DNA from: Medicago truncatula
Taxonomy: Eukaryota; Streptophyta; Magnoliopsida; Fabales; Fabaceae
DNA: 64,000 nt
Direction of reading: 5' to 3'
NCBI RefSeq assembly: GCF_003473485.1
Contig: NC_053043.1
Location: 29,984,576-30,048,575 of the forward strand
Shown here: in pieces, positions 9,616 through 21,489 of the stretch
Layout: each line of letters opens with the position of its first letter
How positions within the stretch are numbered: the first letter of the stretch is position 1
Translations under genes and position numbers: made by a program
The notes under the pieces: model-generated
What the model was told of the DNA's origin: nothing
The model's database searches: none
Seen by the model: only the letters and a program-made list of their open reading frames with translations

Positions 9616-10599
9616 TGAATTGCTCACATACCCCTGAATATATCTCTTGTTATTTTCGAATAATCGAGACTTATGGTGAGCAATAGGTGAATGTGTAATT
9701 GAAACACTATGAGTATATTATAGATCAAAGAAAGATATTATAAGATTAACTAACGAAGTATATTATAGGTTAACATTTCCCTATTTTTAATACTTTCCTG
9801 CACAACAAATTATTTTCAATTCTAAAATCGAAAGAACCGTGAGAAAAATCAATAGCAAAAAGAAAATTAAGTTAACTCCTTTTAAGAACTGCGATATTTT
9901 TACCATTTTTTGTTCTTTTTAAGTCAACTTATGTGTATCATTTGAAATTGTAAAATAAAATAAAATATATGCAATCAAGTTTTTTTTTTTTGTGGTGAGT
10001 CAAGTTTAACACATTATAAAATTCTCTTTTGCGAAAGTTTAAATTTTTTTTAACAAAGGATTAATTAAATATGAATTTTTATGTTTTCTGAACTTAAAAA
10101 TTCATATTTTGTTAAAGAAATTTAATTTTTTTTGGACAGATTATTACAATATTCGAAACATTACTGCAAAAAAATCATTCAAAAATTTGAATGATACGCA
10201 AGACCTAAATTAAAGGCAATAACAAAATTTGGACTGAAAATTTTTCGGAGACCGAAAGTGGATGAAAAATTCAGAGACTAATATGAAAAGTAAAAATATT
10301 TATAATGGTAAAAACATATTCAACCCAAAAATCAAATTTAAAATTTAAACCCTCCGATCTTGATCGAACTGCTGAGATATGTACTACATGCGATCAATCA
10401 CAAGATTGTTGTACCTATGACTACCCTAGATCAGTTTAGTACAGCTCAAAATGCTGGTAGGTTTCTTGTGGAAAACATGTGATAATGACCATTGTCTACA
10501 CATTTTCTAACGACTGCTCTAATGTTTCATTTGAACAATGCAAGTGAAATGAGTTTCCAAACCCCACACTCATCAAATTAACTCTTAGAACAATAATAC
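9616..10599. other. AT-rich intergenic DNA
   Basis: No open frame, fold or repeat boundary was recognised. It separates the minus-strand snoRNA promoter from the plus-strand aspartic protease-like gene. Confidence 0.45.
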
Positions 10600-10607
10600 T
10601 TATAAAC
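10600..10607 (+). promoter_or_regulatory. TATA box of the aspartic protease-like gene
   Basis: ttataaac lies about 34 bases before the ATG at 10635. If used, transcription would begin almost at the start codon, giving a very short 5' leader. Confidence 0.45.
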
Positions 10608-10634
10608 ATCTAATTCCCATCTCTAAGTGTCAAA

Positions 10635-11927
10635 ATGAATATTCTAGTGACATATTTTTGTTGTATAATTTTATTAACAATTCAACTATCTCATTCTGCA
10701 TCTCCCTCACCTTCTCCTTCTAGATCAATCATTAGTATCCCACTATATCACAAGAAAATGCTCAATAGCACCTATATAACCACTAGAGGAATTCAACATC
10801 CTCAAATGGAAACTACATCAGATATATACCCTCTAAATGATGCATATGCAATATTTTTATGGATTGGTACTCCAGTACAAGTTGTATTTGTTATGATAGA
10901 CATAGGAAGCCCAATTTCATGGTCACAATGTGATCTATGTAATAATTGTTACCCTATGCAACGCCCTCCTTTTAATACTAGAGCATCAAGTACCTTTAGA
11001 GAACTTGGTTGTTACACAGATACATGTTTGATCACAATGATGAGGGAAGTTTTTGGAAACTGCACTGGATGGACATGTAGATATAATGTGAAATATGGTA
11101 CCAAGGATGAATCTCATTCCTTTGGTGCAATGGTGACTGATACACTTAATTTTGAACATTCCAATACAGAGATTAAGAATTTCATCATTGGTTGTGGAGA
11201 TTCATATGAGGGTTCATTTAGGACTCAATTCTCAGGTGTTCTTGGTTTAGGACGCGGTCCGCTTTCGGTTCAAAGTCAGCTCAATGCAAAGGCCTTTTCT
11301 ATTTGTCCTGTAAGTCAAGGATCAGAGAATCCATCATCTCTTGATTTTTATGATACTCCACCTGAAATTAACCAACATGGTGTTGTTGGTGATAATAGTT
11401 CCATTATGGTTCCCTTAAGTGAGAACAGTGGATACCCTTTTTATTACTTTTTGCAATTTGTTGGTATAAGTATTAATGGGTTTATGTTGGATATTCAATC
11501 TAGAGTTTGGGGTTACGGATTGAACTATGATGGTGGTGTTATTATAGATATAGGAACAGTGCTAACTTATTTACCAAGTGATGCTTATAGTGTGTTCAGG
11601 TCAGAGATGCTTAGAACAAATCATAATCTTACAGTGAAGCCAAGATATGAAGGGTTAGAGTTTTGTTATAAAGATGATTCATCTAATGTATTTCCAACTA
11701 TTGAACTTCACTTTCAAAATGGTAATATTGCAGGTGAAAATTTTGTGTCTTACAAGTTGAACAAGAAACAACTACTCTTAACACCAGAAGAAGGCACTGT
11801 TTGTCTATCATTTGCAGAAGGAAAAAGTTCTGCTCTTACTGTGATTGGAAGCAACCAACTCCAGGGAACTTTATTGACGTATGATCTAGTCAATGAGATC
11901 CTTGTTCTTACATTTAATAAGTGTTAG
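10635..11927 (+). CDS. Aspartic protease-like protein (pepsin A1, CDR1/nodulin-41-like), atypical active site
   Basis: A single uninterrupted frame of 430 codons, the usual length and intronless structure for CDR1-type plant aspartic proteases. Residues 1-22 form a signal peptide (hydrophobic IILLTIQL ending in HSA), so the product is probably secreted or vacuolar. The N-terminal TAXI/pepsin lobe holds the first Asp at about residue 89 in MIDIGSPISW. Cysteine-rich DLCNNCYP and the flap region follow, with VLGLGRGPLSVQSQL near 202-216. The second Asp is at about 305 in IIDIGTVLTYLP. Normally these motifs are DTGS and D(S/T)GT; here Ile replaces the second residue in both. The Asp pair is kept, but the hydrogen-bonding fireman's grip residues are lost, so activity may be weak or the protein may act as an inhibitor-like or binding form. 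The start is supported by the signal peptide and a TATA box just upstream. Confidence 0.88.
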   Translation: MNILVTYFCCIILLTIQLSHSASPSPSPSRSIISIPLYHKKMLNSTYITTRGIQHPQMETTSDIYPLNDAYAIFLWIGTPVQVVFVMIDIGSPISWSQCDLCNNCYPMQRPPFNTRASSTFRELGCYTDTCLITMMREVFGNCTGWTCRYNVKYGTKDESHSFGAMVTDTLNFEHSNTEIKNFIIGCGDSYEGSFRTQFSGVLGLGRGPLSVQSQLNAKAFSICPVSQGSENPSSLDFYDTPPEINQHGVVGDNSSIMVPLSENSGYPFYYFLQFVGISINGFMLDIQSRVWGYGLNYDGGVIIDIGTVLTYLPSDAYSVFRSEMLRTNHNLTVKPRYEGLEFCYKDDSSNVFPTIELHFQNGNIAGENFVSYKLNKKQLLLTPEEGTVCLSFAEGKSSALTVIGSNQLQGTLLTYDLVNEILVLTFNKC

Positions 11928-12204
11928 GAGATTAGCAGAACATTGGTTGTTTAATTGATGTATTACCATCTGTATAACTCTTCTGTCATTAATCACTCTG
12001 AAAAAATATGTATGTGATTTTTCCTATGTAAAAATCTCTAACAATGAATATTTAAGTTGGTGAATACCAAAATCTCATACTTATGCTAAATGAGTTTGAA
12101 ATAACTTCTATTTTTAAGCAAAATTTAAAAAACTTCCATTTTTAAAAATACAAAGAAAAATTTATTTTTTTTAAATCTAAAACAAACGGAGCCCTAGTTA
12201 ATAC

Positions 12205-12344
12205 CTAGGTTACGGTGGTTCTTTTTTTTTGTCAAGTAGCCTAGTGGCTTGATTCACACACATTATGTGTGAAGTGGGGAATCCGGGGTTCGAACCCCGG
12301 CCCAAATTATCCCTGGATATCTGTACTTCTAGGTTACGGTGGTT
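12205..12344 (-). mobile_element. tRNA-derived SINE with 16-bp target duplication
   Basis: The core at 12221-12328 reads on the minus strand: a box B GGTTCGAACCCC, then a body ending in CTACTTGAC and a poly-A tail (poly-T on plus at 12222-12230). The flanking 16-mers ctaggttacggtggtt at 12205-12220 and 12329-12344 are identical, showing target-primed insertion. Box A is missing, so the copy is 5'-truncated. The same family recurs near 47.6 kb. Confidence 0.85.
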
Positions 12345-12889
12345 TTAACTGTGAAGTGAGAATTTCATACCCAATTCAGAAGATTTTTTTTTATGTTGCC
12401 AATATTTAACATCAAGATTTATAGTAACAAACTTTTACTCTCATCACATTGCCACCAGCGAACTACAACAGCAACTAGTCTGTAACATCAACTAACTATC
12501 AGAAAGAGATATATGTGGCTGAACTGAGTATTGGTGTTGCTTTTCAAAAGCTTCATTTGAAAGTTGGTGATAGAACTTACAATAACAAATAATCTAACAT
12601 TGGAAATGCAGGATCAGAAACAAATAATCGGGTCGAACAATGTTACAGTTCAAAATTGCACATAACACATTCCAGTCTTAAACTTCTAATCAACTTAATT
12701 TAATGTTTGACAAAGTTGCAAAATCTATCTCACTATGTAAAAATGGGATTCATGCCAAAACTTTGGGGTGGGGGGTGTGGGGGTTGTAGGAGGAAGATGA
12801 GAATCCCATCCATGTCTCCTGCAAACAATGCTTCATGAGTAGCCGCTTATAGTCTGTGTATCTTTTCTATAAGGATTGTTGTCGCCTAA

Positions 12890-15800
12890 TCAATGTCTTC
12901 TTCCTCCTTCCACTTTTTGAATTTTCTTCCTATGCTTCGAAGCGCTGCTGTCTATGTTCAGACTTATCTTCGGTGGGTTTGTAAAACAGAATGAAGTAGC
13001 AACAGCCTACACAAGTACAATAAATAGTACTGTCAACATATTGTTATTGTAGTCATCATACCATACAATTCTAAACTGTAATTTTTATCTACCGCTAAGT
13101 CTTCATTGGTGGTGTATAGTAGGAAACAGTTATTCCCCAAGCCAGAATAAAGAGGCTTGGGAGAATTATGCATGGTAGCACAGGAAAGGAGATTTGCTAA
13201 ATTTCATACAAGATAAAAGATGTCGAGTAAGAAATGCATGAATGGATCTCATTCATGAGAAAGAAAAAGGGGAGAAGAGTAGAGTGGGATGGATAACAGA
13301 GGGTATTAACACACCACTCTATTTGTATTTATCTTCAATCCCAGAAACTATAATTTTATCAACGTAACTAAAAACGTGTCTAACAAAGGAATTCTAACAT
13401 ACGACGATGTAACCATCTTACTCATTTTAGTTTCAACAATTTATTCTTCTATTATTATTAGTCATTCAATTGTTATAATCTGACTCTATTATGAAGTTTA
13501 ATATTAAATGAAAGGAAAATATGAGGAGTCCAAGAGGCCGTTGATTTATTTCAGGTTGGTATGTACACAACTTCAGCCATGGATAAATTAAGATTTGTAT
13601 CTGACTATTTGAAAGACATGGATATTCATGCAGTTCAGGAAATTTGAAAACCATTATGTAAAATGTGATGAGAAAGTTGTACCTGTAAATCAAGGCGGTG
13701 AACATTGAATATTTCCTTCATAGAATGTGCATTATATGCCAATATATATGACCTATAAGCTTCTTTGGCCAGAGTGTTCAAATGATAAACGCTGGCCACC
13801 ATCTTCTCCTGCAAAATCCAGATGATAATGTGTAAGATATGCTGCAATTGGTTCTGTATTAGATCATTTTTTAATTGGCACTTGAGGAAGGAGGAACATA
13901 CCAGTTGAGATTGTACATTTGAAAGCTTTTTATCATCAAATGCATACTCTTTCACAGGAACCTTTGCTGCCTGAAATTGAGCACAAAAATAAAATTCATG
14001 ATTCGGGATAATGCAAGAATAACTTATCAACCAATATAATAATATTTTCAATTCACCGCCTAATTTTATACACTTCCAAGGGACAAAATATACTGCCTTC
14101 CCCCATAACAATATAAGCATAACACATTCAAGGTTTCCTCAAGAAACCTATATTGCAACTTTTAAGATCAAGGTAGTGCATTCACTAGAAGACTCTAGTT
14201 AACTGTGTAGCTTTCCCCTATAAAGAGAGTAGAATCTGACCTTCAAGTAGCGAAGAAATTGCAATTCTTCAGGAATCAGGAAAAGTAAAGCATTTCCTTT
14301 TCCACCTTCTCCACGAGCTGTTCTACCAACTCTATGAATATATTCCTGGAAGCCATAGAATAACATATGTTAGACTGATATATAATAAGAATATAAATAA
14401 ACAAATTGAACATGATCATGACCATAAAAAATAGGAAGCACCTTTGGTTCATCAGGTGGATCAAACTGCACAATCCAGTCCTACAAAGCAGAAAAGGAGA
14501 AAAAGATAAACATTTTGTGTCACTTAATGATATCAAATTAACAGAACATAACTATAGCAAAAATGCAACTCAACATTTGACCAGTTTTACAATAGTACTG
14601 AGAACCAAATTAAACAGAACAACTCTAACAACTGGGAATATGGGAAGCTCAACTTAGTTGATGTTTTTATCCTGTATATTGAAACTTTTGTACTATTTAG
14701 TTTCTCTTAGTGTATTATTGTTGGGAATATAGGCCCTCACTTAGGAGTATACGGGAGGAGAGGAGAGGAGAGGTAAGGAAAGGCCCGTGGAACCAATTGG
14801 GCACAAAAACTTTACTCAAAGATAGTTGATGTGCTTTTCTTGTATTAGTGGGACATCACCTAGGAAAGTGTATGAGAGGAAAGGAGAGGTAAGAAAGGCT
14901 CGCGGAACCAATTAGGCACAAAACTTTGACTTAAAGATAGTTAGGGGCAACCACCATTAGTTACGGGCAACTAGGGGTACTGAGAAGAGCATATATGGGG
15001 AGTAACAGAATAATATTAGAAGCGGGAAGAGGAGCATAAGGAGCATCCAGTTGTAATTGTGGAGTGGGTATGACAAGTGAGGCTCACAAATTCTCCAAGA
15101 GTTACTCTGCTTTATTCAGCCTTTCCCTTCCCTAACCAGCAACGTAGTCAACCACGAGATTCTACATAGGATCAGGAGGGGTGTGAAAGATCGTAAGTTC
15201 GTATCTTGAGGATCGTAACACGACTCGTAAGATCCGCGACCTAACATATAAAAATATATCTACACATATATAAACATATATCTACACAGACATAAGCATG
15301 AAAATAATATAGAAAAGAAAAATAACACGGTATTTGGGTTGCACCTTACATTTTTTATCATTAGTTGCGCTCAGCGCTCATTATCATTATTATAATTATT
15401 TATTTTATCATATTATTTAACAATACTTTTTGTTCTACTTTATTGCTAAGCTTTAAAAATAAAAGAGGATAATCTGATAGAAAATAAAAGTGTTTGGGCC
15501 ATATAACTCTATTCCCCCATCCCCACAAACAGAGTCTAAAGCAAAAATAAATAAAACTGAGTTGGGTGAGGCCCAAGCTCAAGCTTTCTTTTCCTTTATT
15601 GCTAAGCTTTAAAAATAAAAGAGGATAATCTGATAGAAAATAAAAGTGTTTAGGCCATATAACTCTATTCCCCCATCCCCACAAACATAGAGTCTAAAGC
15701 AAAAATAAATAAAACTGAGTTGGGTGAGGCCCAAGCTTTCTTTTCCCCTTCAGCAAAAAACCATAGTTGTGCTGGGTATACAACCAATTCACATATAGGT

Positions 15801-18800
15801 AAAAACAGAGAAGGGAAGTAAGAGAGTCACAAATGGCGGTGCAAAGAGGAGCTGCGAGCGCAAGGAGGAGTTGTGGTCGCAGGTGGTGGCGCCTTTCCAC
15901 ACGATCAGGGTTTTTTGTTTTAAAAAACGGGGCATTCGAGCAAAACACAGTCAGGACGAAATAAAGTCCATTTCAACACCTTTCCACGCACACGATCCCA
16001 CCGGCAACTCACGATTTCACCCACAACAGCGCACTCCAGCAGTTCTGGTCATGTCATAACACGGACCAAGGGCCTTGGGAGGCAGGGATTGTACAATCCT
16101 ACGACGCAGCTCACACAATCTTGACTGCACTGCAAACCAGAGTTCCGATTGATCCAAGACTAGTGAAAGTTGCAACAAAAAATAAACCACACCTTTTTCC
16201 TATTTTTCATCCAAATTTCAGATCCAAACCTTTCAGATATCTTCTACTGTTTTTTCTTTGATGTTTACTAGATACCCCTATTAGGTTGGTACCCTAACAT
16301 TTACCACTGGATTTCATATCCAACAGTAACCCAGGCAACAATGCTGTAGAGGACTGCAGACTGCAGTGTTCCCCCTTCTTTCAGTATCTTCATTATATTT
16401 CTTTTATACCCCACACCACACTCTTTTTTAAAATAAAAAAGGAAAAGAAAGGATGGTTATATGGATGCAAATCTCAACTGAAGTTTTGCGTGAAAACGTC
16501 AAGAGTCTGACAACTTAATTACATTGCAGGTCAGAAATATATACATGTAACTTAATTGGAAAGTATAACATACCACAGCAGGTATGTCAAGTCCACGAGC
16601 AGCAACATCAGTACAGAGCAATATCCCTTTTTCTGCTTTGCAAAAATTGAAGAAGGTACTTGTCCGGGAATTCTGCTTTTGTTTTCCATGAATATTTAAA
16701 CAGTCTAATCCAATGAACTTAAGAAGATCAGCATGGAATTTGACAGAGTTGCATGAAGAGAAAAACACCATCACTTTTTTTGATTGGTATCTCTTCAAGA
16801 ATGAATACAGAACAACAAAACGTTTGGCACAGGGAACAACAACATAACCCTGTTCCAACCCTTCAACAGTGACCTGCATCGATGCGGAACGTATTAGATA
16901 CTATGATAATGCTGTAAAGAAAATTTCAAAGGATGTGATAGAAGTAGGTAGGCATCACCTTTTCTCTCCCAATATCTACATCAACATAGACAGGAGGTGT
17001 CTGAAAAGACAAGCGGGCAAGATCCTCAACCTGTAATTAAACAGGAAAGTATTTCAAAAAACAGAGAATAACTAAGCAATATGCTTGCATTCCCAAGATT
17101 TCCCACTTTCAAAAATAGCATCCATTAACTTCAAGTATATCCAGTGAAAATAGACATTCACGTGACAATTTAAAATTTAAAATTGAGTGGAGTTGACAAA
17201 ATTGAAACAAGGATTTGCTTTAGGGGAAAGGTTCATGATGAAAAATAGAAATTAACAACAAACCTTCTTTGTTTGTGTGGCTGAAAACAAAGCTGTTTGC
17301 CTTTTCTGTTAGAAGAAATGAGAAGCAGATAATTAGCCAAGCTCATAAAATTAGGTAAGACCAAAATCTAGATATAAAAAGCTGCATTTAGCATACATTC
17401 AGGAAAACTAGGGAAGATAATATGATGAGTATAGCAAGTTAGCAACATTGTCCCAGCCTAAAAACCTTGGCACCGAACCTTTAAACGTATTAACAAGATA
17501 CCACAAATATTTGAAACCTTTACAAGAACAGATATCCAGAAAATATACCTACCTACTAGAAGAGAAGCACTATTTTTTTGTCAGAAAAAAGACCAGTACT
17601 TTTAGAATGTTACAAGTTTGGATGCACGCAGCTACATATTCAAAATCAATACACTCACTAGCAGTATTAAGTTAACTGACAGATGAAAAATACTAGCAGA
17701 ATAAACTACTCTTTTGGAGATGAAAACCTTGTGTTATTTAGCATCTTGTTGACAAATTACAAAAGTAATCATACATATATTGGTCAAAAAGACTCTACAG
17801 GTTTCAAAACTTCCTTCTGAAAAAAGTTACCTATACATGTTTCTTCTTTACAAATCTTTGAAAACATATAATATAATCTATTTGGTTGCATCGCAAACTT
17901 CCATTAATTTTCATCAACAGTACAAAAGACACTGGAAATTATCATTCTGAAGCTATCTACTGCTAATTAATTTTCAAATGTACTTCCCTCTATATAATGA
18001 ACACTTATAATTGCTTAAGTATTTTTCATGGGGCTGGACAAGACTAAATTAAACTCCAAAAGTTCCAATACCTTTGGAAGTATATTAAGGATCTGCTTCA
18101 TTTCCTCCTCGAAGTTTGATTCCAATATCCTGTCTGCTTCATCAATCATGAGACACTGTCGAATCATGCAAGAGCTCAGAGTAAGAAACCCCCAACACCA
18201 GAAGTTATAATGATAATGATATATAAACTAACATAGAAGGAAATACTCCATGACAACCAGAGAATGACTTCTCTGTTCCCATCAATGAAAAAAAAAGCAG
18301 AGATAAATAATAGGACATATACAAAAGAAAAAGGGTGACTGATGCAAGCTCCATACACAATGGAGAATAAATCAAAGTAAAAGAAAAGACCCTTATCGAG
18401 AGAAACAGCTTCTCTGCACAGCCAAAACTACTCAACAGAAATCATGAATACCTCTCATATCCCCCATCACTTACTCTAAAACCAACCACCTCACCTTAAT
18501 TCCTCTTAATGGGATTATCAATGTTAATTGATCTATCATATGATATTTCAGTACTACATATTGATGCTTGCATAGAAAAACAACTAATTACTTTCCCCAC
18601 AATTTGATTTTATGTTTTATTTTCCTTCTAAACAACAAAAGGATGTTCTAAATTCAAACTGGTACCAAGAGAGGACTGATAACTTATGAGTTAATATTTG
18701 TCACATACTTCCCAGTAATTTGTCTACAAAACCATTACAATGAACGAAAAGCATGAACAGATATCAACATTGTTTGTCACTTGTCCTGTCAGTGTCGGTA

Positions 18801-20396
18801 CTTTTTAAATCCATGTAATTAAGAATCAAATCAGTTACTTACCTTCAAGTTTTTATATATGAATCCTTTTGTATTCTGAAGGTGGTCAAGAAGACGACCA
18901 GGCGTTGCAATCAACAGATTTACTCCTTTAACAATGCGCTCAGCTTCTCCCTTTCTACCCACACCACCAATAACCTTTCCAAGAGTTTGCGAATGATAAC
19001 CTTTCATTAGTTCACTTGCCACAGCGTGTGTCTGAAAAACCAAGTCGCGAAATCAGTCAATATGGACAACCAAATATAATAAAAAACAAGAAAACAAATA
19101 AAAAGTTGTGTAAATCAAAATAAAATTAAAACGAGGAAACGAGCATGCGTGTATACCTGAATGGCAAGCTCTCTAGTTGGACAAATGACGATAACACCAG
19201 TTCCATTACGAGGTGTAAATTGCACATTGTACAACAATTCCACAGCTGGAATTAAAAATGCAAGTGTTTTACCAGAACCCGTCCTAGCAGCACCAAGAAC
19301 ATCCTTTCCCATCAATAGTGGCGGAATCGATTTCGCTTGAATCTGCATTCCAACATTCATTGAAGTAAATTATGAGTCGGTTGATCGAGTTATTTAAATT
19401 ATCTACTACCATAAGCACTTATGAGACTTTTTGGGATAAATTATGAAAACAATGTCTAACATGTTCATAACGTGGTTTCACCTAATTTCCATAATACGAA
19501 GACAATTTGACTTTATTTACGATCTGATTAAGTTATATGAGACTGTTTGGGAGAACATACGAAATAAGCTTACGACAATTTCATAAGCTTTTTTCAACTT
19601 ATTTTCATAAATTCTTCAATACAGCTTATAAAACAACTTAAAAATTACAAAAACAATTTAACATTAGGTATCATTTTGCTATAAAAATACTTTATGCTAG
19701 ATTATACAATAAGGGTTTGTTTGCATTAGGCTTATTTTGAGCTTATGCAAGCTTATGCAAATAAATAAGTTTTTATGTTAATTTATAAGTTCTCATTAAC
19801 GAAAATTGTATCTTTATAAACTGTTTTTCCATAAACTACATTTACAAACTTATGAAGCTTATTTATTTGCATAAGCTGTTTTGCATAAGCTTAAAATAAG
19901 CCTAATCCAAACGGGCTCTAAGAAATTATAATCAAATTAAACTGTTTATCTAAACATGGCTTAAAACCTTCATTTTATTACTACCTATTTGATTAATTAG
20001 TAAAAAAAATAAAAAAATTACAGCTCACAGTTATTAATCAAAAAATGTTACCTGAGTCATATGGGTAAAACTCATAGCAGCAATAGCCTGAGAAGTACGT
20101 TCAGATAACCCTAGAGACGAAAAAGACTCAGTACTCAGAATTCCAGAAGGCAAAACATTTTCAACTTTCTTCTCTTCTACTTCTTCGACTACGTCGTTGC
20201 CGTCTTTATCGTTATTCTCTTCTTCTTCATCTTCAGATTCTGTGTTTTCATTATTCTTCTCCTTTTGTTGTTTTTCAAGTTCTTGTTCCAATTTACGAGA
20301 TCTTTTTCTCTTGCGAAGCTTCTTATTCTTCTTCTTGTAACTGTCGTTGATTTGGTTTTCCGGTGAGGTGTGGTGGTCGTCGTCGGATTCGGCCAT
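12890..20396 (-). CDS. RH51: DEAD-box ATP-dependent RNA helicase, RH51/RH27 type
   Basis: Twelve exons on the minus strand, all with GT-AG borders and all a multiple of three: 20052-20396, 19157-19342, 18843-19031, 18072-18155, 17264-17305, 16959-17030, 16574-16873, 14442-14480, 14241-14345, 13902-13970, 13683-13808, 12890-13006. They give 557 residues, close to Arabidopsis RH51 (about 570). The N-terminus is acidic and lysine-rich (nucleolar type). Motifs: Q motif near [10 protein letters not shown], motif I ARTGSGKT (about 134-141), Ia PTRELA, Ib [14 protein letters not shown] (245-248), III SAT (276-278), [26 protein letters not shown] (423-431). The C-terminus [17 protein letters not shown] matches the RH27/RH51 (yeast Has1) group, which acts in 40S and 60S ribosome assembly in the nucleolus. 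No defect is visible. A telo-box lies upstream near 20495. Confidence 0.93.
14481..16573 (-). other. Large helicase intron filled with repeats
   Basis: This 2.1-kb intron between the motif V and DWIVQ exons is far longer than its neighbours. It holds a diverged direct repeat at about 14729-14945 (each unit contains a ggagaggtaag purine tract and ggaaccaatt(g/a)ggcac), a near-identical tandem pair at 15440-15750, and an unclassified GC-richer block at about 15830-16130. None disturbs the splice sites. Confidence 0.7.
15440..15750. repeat. 157-bp tandem duplication in a helicase intron
   Basis: Two almost identical units start with ttattgctaagcttt at about 15440 and 15597 and end in gaggcccaagc. 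They differ by only a few bases, so the duplication is recent. Confidence 0.85.
19405..19921. mobile_element. Two MITE-like copies in helicase intron 1
   Basis: 19711-19921 has long inverted ends (left: attaggcttattttgagctta; right: the complement of attaggcttattttaagctta). To its left, about 19405-19700 shares internal words (gagactgtttgggagaa, tttcataagctttttt, aatacagctta) with the element in the first kinesin intron at 37.88-38.17 kb. Both have no coding capacity. Confidence 0.6.
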
Positions 20397-20489
20397 GATT
20401 GGTTTTGGTTTTGGAATTGGTGAAGCAATGAAGCTGCTGGTTCTGGTTGTGCTGTGGTTTTTGTGAAACAGTGTCTAGCTGCGGTGTGT

Positions 20490-20505
20490 GTGTGTTAAAC
20501 CCTAA
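20490..20505 (-). promoter_or_regulatory. Telo-box upstream of the DEAD-box helicase
   Basis: aaaccctaat lies about 100 bases upstream of the helicase start codon. The telo-box is a known element of plant genes for ribosome biogenesis, in line with the predicted role. Confidence 0.5.
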
Positions 20506-20573
20506 TATTGAACTTCTGCTAGTTTCATTTTCATATGCTTTTCTATTATTAAATTAAATTCATTTTCTACTTC

Positions 20574-20752
20574 AATAATAATAATAATCCTATCCAGAAG
20601 TTCTAGCTCAACTGGCAAAATGTCGAAATTGTTAGGCCGGATGTCATGATCGGGGTTCGAACCCCGGTACCTCCACTTATGTGTGTGAGTTTTTAATGGC
20701 TTTGTCATTTCGTCTATCTACCCAAAAAAATAATAATAATAATAATCCTCTC
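20574..20752 (+). mobile_element. tRNA-derived SINE
   Basis: Reads on the plus strand from about 20592: box A-like ctagctcaactgg, box B ggggttcgaacccc, then a tail ending ctatctaccc and a short A run near 20722-20730. Both flanks carry the AAT-rich word aataataatcct, consistent with a target duplication although its exact ends are blurred by the triplet repeat. Confidence 0.75.
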
Positions 20753-20759
20753 AAAAAAT

Positions 20760-21480
20760 ATATATATAAAAAAAATATGAAAACAATTTGGTATAAATTG
20801 AGATTATTTCAAAAAAAAAATCGAATATAAATAAATTGAGATAAAATACAATAATTTTTTAATTAAATTATGTTTATTTTCTAGACTACTTTTTTTTTTA
20901 AGGTTAAATTGACTCATCTTTTATTGACTAAAGCAAAAAGTGAAAAAAATCAAAATCAATTGATATCAATTGATTTGCCTTAAGTGGTTGGTAGGTTTCC
21001 ATTTTATGAATTGTTTGAAAGAATTTGAGTTTGATTTTTAGTGTGAACAGTTCTCAGTTCTCGATTAAGGTGAAGCTAAATGAAATTAATTAATTTATTA
21101 GAAAACATTCTGTAATTATGGAGTAGTTTATTGCAACGCCTTGTGCTCAATTAAAATTAAAGTGCCATTTTAGAAAAATTTAAAATTCTCAAGGGAAAGC
21201 GACTGTGATTCATGCTCGTGAAGCTCTGTTAGGGTTTCTTTGTGTTACAATTTCACAAATTTAGTAAGACCACTGAGCTTTGCTAAGGTTGTCTCCTCCA
21301 AAGTAAGACTTATGATTTTTTTTTTCTCTTATTTTGTAAGGAGAGTGCCATGTATTCATAAATTTAGGTTTTTTCTACTAACGAATTATCACAATGAGGC
21401 AATAGTTTTTCGTTTTTATTGTTACTTTACTGAGTATGGTGCAATGATAATGTGAGGAAGACATCATTCTTGATGATGAT
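20760..21480. other. AT-rich DNA leading into a LINE remnant
   Basis: No gene recognised. The part from about 21180 may be the 5' region of the LINE that follows, since coding similarity begins only near 21500. Confidence 0.35.
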
Positions 21481-21489
21481 TTCGACCAA

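Noticed and set aside
12221-12328. Possible tRNA gene from the GGTTCGAACCCC word
   Set aside because: No cloverleaf, poly-A tail and flanking duplication: it is a SINE. The same applies near 20.6 and 47.5-47.8 kb.
12755-12790. G-rich run as a G-quadruplex
   Set aside because: On the transcribed RNA of the helicase 3' UTR it is C-rich, and the plus strand is not known to be transcribed here.
13466-14120. Long minus-strand frames through helicase exons 10 and 11
   Set aside because: They are read-through of exons into introns; the splice sites fit the family protein better.
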